A DNA stretch of 24,070 nt, taken from positions 1-24,070 of the IMG/VR virus record IMGVR_UViG_3300023184_000513. One strand, given 5' to 3'. The DNA is from a virus. The stretch's first letter is position 1; each line of letters begins with the position of its first letter. The notes under the pieces were generated by a model. The model did no database searches and had not been told where the DNA came from. It saw only the letters and a program-made list of their open reading frames with translations. The position numbers and the translations under genes are program-made. Shown piece after piece: positions 1 through 5,424 of the stretch.

Positions 1-261
1 GAAGGATATGCGGCACCAACTATGTGTAACATCTACGATGGCCTAAATGCAGATGGCATATTTGCTACCAACATCGCTGACTATAAGTCATATGGCAACA
101 AAGAATATAAAGTTGTCGATCGTTGGGTAGCCACAGCTGAAAAGATTGGATTCAAATATCAACGCACTATCAAGATGGTCTTAAACACACGCCCGGGAGT
201 TGGTAATAACAAAACTGAAGGACGTGAGAAGTGGGAGGGGGTATATGTATTCTCTAAATAA
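1..261 (+). CDS. C-terminal end of a SAM-dependent methyltransferase-like protein (5' truncated)
   Basis: The reading frame is open from the first base of the window, so the gene begins outside it; about 86 residues are visible. The segment GIFATNIADYKSY followed by a helix (VVDRWVATAEKIGFKY), a strand and a C-terminal GVYVFSK strand resembles the last third of a class I methyltransferase, as in phage DNA methylases where a 'G(G/I)xFxxNIAD' strand precedes the final beta-hairpin. The catalytic and SAM-binding motifs would lie upstream and cannot be checked, so the substrate (DNA base or other) is unknown. Its 3' end overlaps the next gene by 17 bases, and its purine-rich end (GGAGGGGG) probably serves as that gene's ribosome-binding site. 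The family call is an inference from pattern only. Confidence 0.5.
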   Translation, partial: EGYAAPTMCNIYDGLNADGIFATNIADYKSYGNKEYKVVDRWVATAEKIGFKYQRTIKMVLNTRPGVGNNKTEGREKWEGVYVFSK

Positions 262-595
262 TCAAGTAATGACAGAGTCAGAATACAATCATATCCATAA
301 GAGTAAGTATCACTATTGGACATGGGTCGTGCGATTTTATCTACAACGTCCAGGGTGCCTGTGGCGTGACCTGTGGTGGGCATGGATGCCAGGTGAGGTT
401 ATTAGGTTTAACAGCACTGTTGATTGGAACCGTATGGATTTTGAATATTGGTTGTGGAACAATGTTGGTGTTAAAAATCTAAGTTGGGGCCTGCGCATAG
501 ACAACTGGGTTAAAGATGAAAGCTACGACTTTGCTATTAAAATACGTTGGGGCAAGACCAAGTATATCTCACAGCTGGCACTCGTAGCACGATGA
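245..595 (+). CDS. Small phage protein, LRW-motif family member with C-terminal extension
   Basis: A 116-residue protein of unknown function, rich in Trp and Tyr. I chose the ATG at 245 because GGAGGGGG lies about five bases upstream, inside the preceding gene; an ATG at 269 is also possible. Near the end is YDFAIKIRWG, which matches the C-terminal motif (hydrophobic-x-L/I-R/K-W-G) of many genes in this block. Here the protein continues for about 14 more residues, so it is the only member where the motif is not terminal. Before the motif, FEYWLWNNVGV matches the 'FxxWLxxxxG' helix seen in other members. It overlaps the next gene as ATGA. There are no signal peptide or membrane features. Function is not recognised. 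Confidence 0.72.
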   Translation: MYSLNNQVMTESEYNHIHKSKYHYWTWVVRFYLQRPGCLWRDLWWAWMPGEVIRFNSTVDWNRMDFEYWLWNNVGVKNLSWGLRIDNWVKDESYDFAIKIRWGKTKYISQLALVAR

Positions 596-846
596 CTAAT
601 AACAATAAGTTATATCAACCGCAGGAACGCCTAAACACCCTCACAGGTGTTGAAGATCATTGGTGGGAGATGTTACGTAAAGCACAAATAGAATATAATG
701 CCACTGGTGGTGACAAAGCTAATTTCCAGTTTTGGCTCACTGAACACTATGGCCTACAGATCTACTATGACTATGATGGAATATTGCCCAACCACGACAT
801 AGTAGATGAACAGAAGTATCTATTGTTTCAGTTGAAATACAGATGA
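592..846 (+). CDS. Small phage protein, LRW-motif family
   Basis: An 84-residue protein of unknown function. The ATG at 592 overlaps the stop of the previous gene (ATGA), which suggests translational coupling; no clear Shine-Dalgarno is seen. The middle holds FQFWLTEHYGLQIYYDYDG, the shared 'FxxWL...hG' helix followed by a beta-strand, and the end is DEQKYLLFQLKYR, a divergent form of the family motif (Tyr in place of Trp). This layout of a tryptophan helix, two strands and a terminal helix recurs through the plus-strand block. It overlaps the next gene as ATGA. Confidence 0.75.
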   Translation: MTNNNKLYQPQERLNTLTGVEDHWWEMLRKAQIEYNATGGDKANFQFWLTEHYGLQIYYDYDGILPNHDIVDEQKYLLFQLKYR

Positions 847-1046
847 GACTACAGCTCAGTGATCAATTGGTAGATAAGATCGTCACACGATTTGGAGTTG
901 AGAATGGCTACTTCGTCTGGGATGAGATCCCTGGTTGGTTGCGTGCCCATGGGTATGATGTTAAAATGCTAACTGATGATGAACTGTTCTACTTAGATTT
1001 TGAACAGGCCTCAGAGTGTAGCAAGTTTCTATTGGAGTGGGCGTGA
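843..1046 (+). CDS. Small phage protein, LRW-motif family
   Basis: A 67-residue acidic protein of unknown function. It starts with ATG in an ATGA overlap with the previous gene. It has IPGWLRAHGYDVKML (the 'WLxxHG' helix of the family), a beta-strand DELFYLDF, and the terminal motif QASECSKFLLEWA. The last codons (TTGGAGTGGGCG) contain GGAG about eight bases before the next gene's ATG. The end of this protein therefore appears to encode both the motif and the next ribosome-binding site. Confidence 0.75.
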   Translation: MRLQLSDQLVDKIVTRFGVENGYFVWDEIPGWLRAHGYDVKMLTDDELFYLDFEQASECSKFLLEWA

Positions 1047-1249
1047 TGCAATTAAAGAAAGTATCCGGCGGTGAAGGCGCCAGCATCTACATTGTCAGTC
1101 CATACGAAGATTTATATGCTGAGGAGTTTGACCGATTTAAAGCATGGTTACACCAATACTGTCCAAATGAATATGATTTAGATAACCGTTATCTGACCAT
1201 AACCACCCGTGCTGAAACGATTTTGGCATTGACTTTTGAGTTGGTTTAG
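1046..1249 (+). CDS. Small phage protein, divergent LRW-motif family member
   Basis: A 67-residue protein of unknown function. The ATG at 1046 shares one base with the previous stop (TGATG) and has GGAG upstream, so it is preferred over the GTG at 1037. FDRFKAWLHQYCPNEYD corresponds to the family's tryptophan helix, DNRYLTITTR to a strand, and AETILALTFELV to the terminal helix, but the LRW triplet is lost. A sigma-70-like promoter for the following gene is embedded in its last codons: the -35 TTGACT lies inside the coding sequence and the -10 TATAAT just after the stop. Confidence 0.7.
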   Translation: MQLKKVSGGEGASIYIVSPYEDLYAEEFDRFKAWLHQYCPNEYDLDNRYLTITTRAETILALTFELV

Positions 1250-1257
1250 TGTATAAT
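1229..1257 (+). promoter_or_regulatory. Sigma-70 type promoter, leaderless geometry
   Basis: TTGACT at 1229-1234 and a perfect TATAAT at 1252-1257, with the optimal 17-base spacer. Six bases separate the -10 box from the ATG at 1264, so the expected start of transcription falls on or next to the start codon. The -35 lies within the end of the upstream gene. No Shine-Dalgarno fits in the remaining space. Confidence 0.72.
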
Positions 1258-1263
1258 CATACT

Positions 1264-1491
1264 ATGAAAATCACCATGCAAGAATTTGAAGAGTTCGAAA
1301 AGCAGTTCCTTTTTGAACGAATCAAGAATCCATATTATCGTTTAGGGCAAGCGTTTAGCAATCAATTCCCAGATATTGCTAACAGCATGGAACAAGATGG
1401 TGATAATGGGTATAGAGCCGCTGTTAGACTATGGAACAGTAGCAACCGTGAAGAAGTATTAGAGATATTAGATTGGTATATCGTAAAATGA
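1264..1491 (+). CDS. Small conserved phage protein ('YRxGQAF' type)
   Basis: A 75-residue acidic protein. The ATG at 1264 is chosen because it sits six bases after the sigma-70 -10 box; a GTG at 1249 in the same frame would lie inside the promoter. The sequence PYYRLGQAFSNQFPDIANSM followed by an acidic loop and a final helix (REEVLEILDWYIVK) resembles small proteins common in T4-like aquatic phages, which carry 'RxGQAFxNxLxxxxPxxA' and end in a Trp-containing helix; their function is unknown to me. It ends in an ATGA overlap with the phosphoesterase gene, so the two are probably co-transcribed from the promoter just upstream. Confidence 0.75.
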   Translation: MKITMQEFEEFEKQFLFERIKNPYYRLGQAFSNQFPDIANSMEQDGDNGYRAAVRLWNSSNREEVLEILDWYIVK

Positions 1492-2381
1492 AAATAGCTA
1501 TCGCAAGTGACGTCCATTTAGAGTTTGGACCATTAGATATTAAGAACACAGAGGCAGCTGAACTATTAGTGTTAGCTGGTGACATCTGTGTGGCTCAACA
1601 CTTCAAAGCACAGGACAAGTTTATTAAGAGATATTTAGAGTTCTTCCGTCAGTGTAGCGAAGAATTTCCACAGGTCGTCTACATCATGGGCAATCACGAA
1701 CACTACAACGGTGACTTTGCCTATACTGCACATGTATTACGTGACGCACTTAAACCATTTGAGAATATACATCTATTAGACAATGAAACATTTCAGTTGG
1801 GTGACATAACTTTTATTGGCACGACCTTGTGGACTAATATGAACGAGGAAGACAGCCTTACCTTGTATCACATGAAAAGCATGATGAACGATTTCCGTTG
1901 CATTAAAAACAGCGATCGCCCCGTCTATCGCACCGTACCGCTTTATCTTAAAGATGAGAATGACAACTACGTGTTGGATGAGAACGATAACTACATTCCT
2001 CATGGTAGCAAACAAAAGGCTGAAGCCAGCAGATTTAGTCCAGAAGACGCTGTAGTAGAACATCGCAAAGCACTTGACTACATTAATCATGTGATCACGG
2101 GCAGAGATAACGACAAGTTTGTCGTTGTAGGGCACCACACGCCCAGCCATCGTAGCATACATGAACGTTGGCGACATGATAAGATCATGAATGGTGGCTT
2201 TAGCAGCCAACTTGATGACTATATCAGCTATCGTCCGCAGATCAAACTTTGGATACACGGTCATACACACGATCCATATGACTACATGATCGATCACTGT
2301 CGTGTGGTATGTAATCCACGCGGCTATATCAACTACGAGAAGTTTGCTGAAAACTTTAAATTGAAGTATATCGATGTCTAA
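1488..2381 (+). CDS. Calcineurin-like metallophosphoesterase
   Basis: A 297-residue protein. It has the ordered metal-binding motifs of the calcineurin-like phosphoesterase superfamily: DVH near residue 8, AGD(I) near 30, GNHEH near 70, VGHH in the last third, and HGHTHD before the C-terminus. These ligands bind two metal ions and hydrolyse phosphoester bonds; the substrate (nucleotide, nucleic acid or protein) cannot be told from sequence. The ATG overlaps the previous stop (ATGA). A variable loop in the middle contains a tandem duplication (DENDNYV then DENDNYI), absent from the core fold as I know it. It overlaps the next gene by eight bases. Confidence 0.92.
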   Translation: MKIAIASDVHLEFGPLDIKNTEAAELLVLAGDICVAQHFKAQDKFIKRYLEFFRQCSEEFPQVVYIMGNHEHYNGDFAYTAHVLRDALKPFENIHLLDNETFQLGDITFIGTTLWTNMNEEDSLTLYHMKSMMNDFRCIKNSDRPVYRTVPLYLKDENDNYVLDENDNYIPHGSKQKAEASRFSPEDAVVEHRKALDYINHVITGRDNDKFVVVGHHTPSHRSIHERWRHDKIMNGGFSSQLDDYISYRPQIKLWIHGHTHDPYDYMIDHCRVVCNPRGYINYEKFAENFKLKYIDV

Positions 2382-2700
2382 GATACCTAAATCTGTCGTA
2401 GTCGATGAAATAGTTGAAAGTGATATCTGGGATTGGGAGCATACCGATCTGCAGGAAACTATACTTGCTGATCTGGGTCGAGAATTCCAAGACAGCATGG
2501 ATCGCAGTTGGCACTGGTATGTGAGAGTTGACAGATATAAATTACAGGGTTGGTCACATATTACCATCAACAGTGATCATAAAAATCTAACTGTGGCCAA
2601 CTGGTTGACTGCTAACAATGCAGAGTTCTATTATGAAGGGCAGGAGTTTTTGATTAAAGAATCTGATGTGGCTATCATGACTGCGTTGCGGTGGGTATAA
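2374..2700 (+). CDS. Small phage protein, LRW-motif family
   Basis: A 108-residue protein of unknown function, starting with an ATG inside the last codons of the phosphoesterase gene. VANWLTANNAEFYYEGQEFLI gives the family's 'WL' helix and two strands, and it ends in ESDVAIMTALRWV. The final codons GCGGTGGGTATAATG provide GGTGG upstream of the next start and overlap it as TAATG. The N-terminal 60 residues have no counterpart in the shorter members. Confidence 0.75.
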   Translation: MSKIPKSVVVDEIVESDIWDWEHTDLQETILADLGREFQDSMDRSWHWYVRVDRYKLQGWSHITINSDHKNLTVANWLTANNAEFYYEGQEFLIKESDVAIMTALRWV

Positions 2701-2888
2701 TGATGATTCCTACTACTGCCGTGCATCGTGCGGCTTTGGCTATACAGGATCGTGGCGATATCAGTCAGTGTGATTTTGAAGATCACTATCACTGTCGCTT
2801 TGGCCTAAGTCCAGATGTGGTTAACTATTATTACGTAGAATTTGATACTGAGCAAGATGCTACTGCTTTTATGTTAAGGTGGATGTAA
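2700..2888 (+). CDS. Small phage protein, LRW-motif family
   Basis: A 62-residue protein of unknown function. The ATG at 2700 overlaps the previous stop (TAATG); a second ATG follows directly at 2703, and a GTG at 2691 is less likely. It has FEDHYHCRFGLSPDVVNYYYVEF and a very clear family end, EQDATAFMLRWM, nearly identical to that of the next gene (KDATAFSLRWL). This supports recent duplication. The codons for LRWM (TTAAGGTGGATG) hold AGGTGG about six bases before the next ATG. Confidence 0.75.
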   Translation: MMIPTTAVHRAALAIQDRGDISQCDFEDHYHCRFGLSPDVVNYYYVEFDTEQDATAFMLRWM

Positions 2889-3184
2889 TGATGGCACAAG
2901 AACATCGTGCGGCCACCGGAGAAAGACATGAAGCAGAACGAGTGCTTGAGGCGCAAGGTTGGACTGCGGTGTCTGTTCCAAAAAATCTCATGCGTGCAGA
3001 CCGCAATAACATCACAATGATGATGAAGTGGTGCGAAGATCATATAGGCACTGGCAGGATAGAACCTGGAGAAAAATGGTTAGATGAACATGACGTTTGG
3101 TATAGTTTCAGTTGGTATGGTTATTGGACTTTTCATTTTAAACACGACAAGGATGCTACTGCATTCTCATTGAGGTGGCTATGA
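2888..3184 (+). CDS. Small phage protein, LRW-motif family
   Basis: A 98-residue protein of unknown function, starting with ATG in a TAATG overlap and preceded by AGGTGG. The N-terminal half is a charged, probably helical segment (EHRAATGERHEAERVLEAQG). The second half follows the family plan with MMKWCEDHIG, KWLDEHDVWYSF, aromatic strands (WYGYWTFHF) and the terminal KDATAFSLRWL. The last codons TTGAGGTGGCTATGA contain GAGGTGG and overlap the next ATG as ATGA. Confidence 0.76.
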   Translation: MMAQEHRAATGERHEAERVLEAQGWTAVSVPKNLMRADRNNITMMMKWCEDHIGTGRIEPGEKWLDEHDVWYSFSWYGYWTFHFKHDKDATAFSLRWL

Positions 3185-3444
3185 AATCAATCATACTACG
3201 GCATCGTGAGTGGGAACGGATATTTGCTCGGATCAAGCAAGAATATGCTGCAACTCCCAGCACATACCTAATGCGCAACAAGATGCGCGAACAACTGGGA
3301 TTTACGGTGCGTGAACACGTTCATTACGATCAAGATAAAGTCAGTGATGATTATGGTGATGATTGGCGCGACTATCGTAGTCAGATACACATCGACTTTT
3401 ATGACGAAGCCGCACGAACTATGTTTATGTTAAAGTATCTATGA
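3181..3444 (+). CDS. Small phage protein, LRW-motif family
   Basis: An 87-residue protein of unknown function, starting in an ATGA overlap with GAGGTGG a few bases upstream. It begins with a basic helix (ILRHREWERIFARIKQEYAA). The acidic middle (YDQDKVSDDYGDDWRDY) is followed by IHIDFYDEAARTMFMLKYL, a family end with Lys-Tyr in place of Arg-Trp. It overlaps the next gene as ATGA. Confidence 0.75.
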   Translation: MKSIILRHREWERIFARIKQEYAATPSTYLMRNKMREQLGFTVREHVHYDQDKVSDDYGDDWRDYRSQIHIDFYDEAARTMFMLKYL

Positions 3445-3677
3445 GTATATTAGATGGTGCCAATGGTCGTAGATTTATCGTAGTCACTCCAGAAGAAGTT
3501 GGCTGGAAGGACTATATGATAGTCATAGCAGACTTTGCTTGGTGGATACAAAACGAAAAGGGTATATACAGTTGGATGGAAGAGCATCTGCCCAAGGGAC
3601 GTATGCATCACGAAGGTATGGTCATGAACATGCCCTCAGCTGAATTAGTCACGGCGTTTTTACTCAAATGGGGATAA
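3441..3677 (+). CDS. Small phage protein, LRW-motif family
   Basis: A 78-residue protein of unknown function, starting in an ATGA overlap. It has FAWWIQNEKGIYSWMEEHLPKG, a strand (EGMVMNM) and the terminal SAELVTAFLLKWG. The ATG of the lipoprotein gene that follows is formed across its AAA-TGG (Lys-Trp) codons in another frame. It is the last recognisable member of the family in the plus-strand block. Confidence 0.75.
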   Translation: MSILDGANGRRFIVVTPEEVGWKDYMIVIADFAWWIQNEKGIYSWMEEHLPKGRMHHEGMVMNMPSAELVTAFLLKWG

Positions 3678-4048
3678 GGCTTTTAATCGTTATCAGTTTA
3701 CTGCTACCGGGATGTGCAACTATGGTAGCTACTAATATGGGTGCCGGGGCTACTGTAGTGGCTACTGCTGAAACTGTGGATCAGGCCAAAACAGCCGCAG
3801 ATGTAGTAGCTTATGGAACTACTGGCAAGACACTTACTGATCATGCCTTAGATGCTGTAACAGGCCGCGATTGCAAACTGTTTAATGTGTTTGATAAATA
3901 TCACAAGGTCTGCAAAGAACGCATGCCCGATTTGTCAACTCGAGAAAAGATACAAGAGTTCCAACGATCCAAGGGTATAGAACCTACAGGAACCATTGGG
4001 CCAAAAACACGTATGGCCATATGGCGCATTAAAAACGAATTAGATTAA
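3668..4048 (+). CDS. Lipoprotein with C-terminal peptidoglycan-binding domain
   Basis: A 126-residue protein. It has a type II signal peptide: MGIRLLIVISLLLPGC, with a lipobox (LPGC) that would leave Cys16 as the lipidated N-terminus. An Ala/Thr/Val-rich middle and the segment TTGKTLTDHALDAVTGRDC are like envelope lipoproteins of Gram-negative bacteria. Residues about 88-125 (REKIQEFQRSKGIEPTG...IGPKTRMAI) match the peptidoglycan_binding_1 repeat. The product would be anchored in a membrane, probably the outer one, and hold the cell wall; possible roles are lysis (spanin-like), envelope modification or exclusion of other phages. It overlaps the previous gene by ten bases, with no obvious ribosome-binding site. 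Host origin is an inference. Confidence 0.82.
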   Translation: MGIRLLIVISLLLPGCATMVATNMGAGATVVATAETVDQAKTAADVVAYGTTGKTLTDHALDAVTGRDCKLFNVFDKYHKVCKERMPDLSTREKIQEFQRSKGIEPTGTIGPKTRMAIWRIKNELD

Positions 4049-4057
4049 GAGGATAAC

Positions 4058-4561
4058 ATGGCAACAATATTTTTAGACATGGACGGCGTAGTAGCAGATT
4101 TCGATGCCTATGCCGAGCCTATAGTGGGATATAAGAGTCCGGGTGGGCACAGATACAATGATGAAGATTGGCAAAAGATATCAGTCAATCCAAGATTATA
4201 CAGCATATTACCTAAATGTCCAGATGCTGATCGATTAGTTAAAGAAGTCCAAGAATTAGCCAAACAGCATAAAATGTCTGTGGGATTCTTATCAGCTATT
4301 CCTAAGGAAAACAACTTACCTTGGGTCTTCTGGGATAAAATGCATTGGATACAAAAATATTATCCAGGCATACCGTTGTTCATGGGACCTTATAGCAGGG
4401 ACAAACAACATCACTATACTCCAGGTGATATACTTATAGACGACAGAGTTAGTAATATCGAAGAATGGCGAGCTGTGGGCGGACAAGCGATCCTGCACGA
4501 AGGTGATGTAATCGCTACCTTGTTTGAATTGCGTAGCCTAGTGAATAGTCCTATTAGCTAA
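4058..4561 (+). CDS. HAD-family 5'(3')-deoxyribonucleotidase-like phosphatase
   Basis: A 167-residue protein with HAD superfamily motifs: LDMDGVVADF near the N-terminus (the two Asp are the nucleophile and acid/base), LSAIPKEN in the position of motif II, and DILIDDRVSNIEEWRAVGG as motif IV. The arrangement fits the NT5C-type 5'-nucleotidase branch common in T4-like phages, which could adjust the deoxynucleotide pool alongside the reductase genes on the other strand. A clear GAGG lies about five bases before the ATG. It is the last plus-strand gene and runs 24 bases into the end of a convergent minus-strand gene. Confidence 0.85.
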   Translation: MATIFLDMDGVVADFDAYAEPIVGYKSPGGHRYNDEDWQKISVNPRLYSILPKCPDADRLVKEVQELAKQHKMSVGFLSAIPKENNLPWVFWDKMHWIQKYYPGIPLFMGPYSRDKQHHYTPGDILIDDRVSNIEEWRAVGGQAILHEGDVIATLFELRSLVNSPIS

Positions 4562-4768
4562 CGGGCCGCCATCTCTGTTGATAAAGAACTTGAATATTTC
4601 TTCTACTCTATCGCTGGCCGTAACATCAGTCTCTGGAAGACTTATACCTTTAAGATTGCCGTCCTGGCTAACCACAAATACGTAATCCTCGGGTGCGATG
4701 TCACCCAGGACATCATCATCTACGTTTAAATTGAGGGCGTTTGAATGCTCTTCTGTGATTTTTGCCAT
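4538..4768 (-). CDS. Small acidic protein, unknown
   Basis: A 76-residue acidic protein starting MAKITEEHSNALNLNVDDDVLG. The ATG at 4768 is chosen over the one at 4774 because AGGAG then has a normal seven-base spacing. Its first 50 or so bases overlap the end of the metallopeptidase gene in another frame, and its last 24 bases overlap the convergent nucleotidase gene. A TTAAATA motif lies just upstream. No domain is recognised; the acidic loops and lack of Cys or membrane segments give no functional clue. Confidence 0.62.
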   Translation of the reverse strand: MAKITEEHSNALNLNVDDDVLGDIAPEDYVFVVSQDGNLKGISLPETDVTASDRVEEIFKFFINRDGGPLANRTIH

Positions 4769-5423
4769 TGTCATTCTCCTTAAAGTATTTAATGTTTGCC
4801 TTGACCTTTTTCAACAACAGTTTAGTTATTTCGTGATCCTTGCCAAATGCCTTGTAATACTGCTTGAGATCTGGACTGTTTAATTTGCTGGCGCTTGTAA
4901 TATTTAACTTATATTTCATCAAGTAGTGCCTGGCTGCTATGTTCTGTGCATAGGCATCTATTTCGTCTGGATCACCGAGATATTCTTGATCTGCTTTTTT
5001 CTGTGGATCTCTGTGATCGCTTTTGTAAGTATTCCTATGATAACGATATCTGCGACTTCGGAACTGTCTTTGATGTTCGTATTCGTGGATCAGCGTTTCT
5101 AACAAGTCCATGGCCAACTTGTCTGCCATCTCAGCTGTGATTTCTATTGGAACAGTTTTAGGATGATTCAAGATAAAATCAATAATAAACTGTTTTTTAT
5201 GTGCTTCGTCTAATCCTGGATCGTATTCTGCACCAATGGTAAATTCGTCAGGATCTAATGCGCCCTTGGCGCCGGTATAGAGTTTCACGCGAACAGGATG
5301 TTCGTGTTTGTTGAGATGCTTACCTAAGATTTTTACTAAACTGCGAGGAGTTATCTTACGACCAATCAGATTGGCTGCCCACTTGCTAATATGATTATAT
5401 TCAACTGTGGGATTAAGATACAC
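4716..5423 (-). CDS. Zinc metallopeptidase-like protein (HExxH)
   Basis: A 235-residue protein starting at GTG, with GGGAGG six bases upstream inside the end of the previous gene. Residues 113-117 are HEYEH, the HExxH zinc site on a predicted helix (METLIHEYEHQ type context), and DPDEIDAYA at 151-158 offers a third acidic ligand, as in gluzincin-like peptidases. The C-terminus is strongly basic (KNHRRAFKRPQFKRR), which could bind nucleic acid. It lies directly downstream of a large virion-like gene, so a role in processing virion or host proteins is possible. The substrate is unknown. The C-terminal 50 or so bases overlap the next gene. Confidence 0.7.
   Translation of the reverse strand: MYLNPTVEYNHISKWAANLIGRKITPRSLVKILGKHLNKHEHPVRVKLYTGAKGALDPDEFTIGAEYDPGLDEAHKKQFIIDFILNHPKTVPIEITAEMADKLAMDLLETLIHEYEHQRQFRSRRYRYHRNTYKSDHRDPQKKADQEYLGDPDEIDAYAQNIAARHYLMKYKLNITSASKLNSPDLKQYYKAFGKDHEITKLLLKKVKANIKYFKENDNGKNHRRAFKRPQFKRR
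4786..4792 (-). promoter_or_regulatory. Late-promoter-like motif (TTAAATA)
   Basis: TTAAATA followed by C on the minus strand, 17 bases upstream of the ATG at 4768 and followed by AGGAG. It resembles the T4 late promoter box TATAAATA. It lies inside the coding region of the gene before, so it could be chance. Confidence 0.35.
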
Positions 5424-5424
5424 G

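Noticed and set aside
1776-2570. Long minus-strand open frame (264 codons) opposite the phosphoesterase
   Set aside because: It lies antisense to a gene with clear catalytic motifs, and its translation has no recognisable domain.
4530-4565. Terminator between the converging genes
   Set aside because: The inverted repeat GAATAG/CTATTA is short and imperfect and has no T run.
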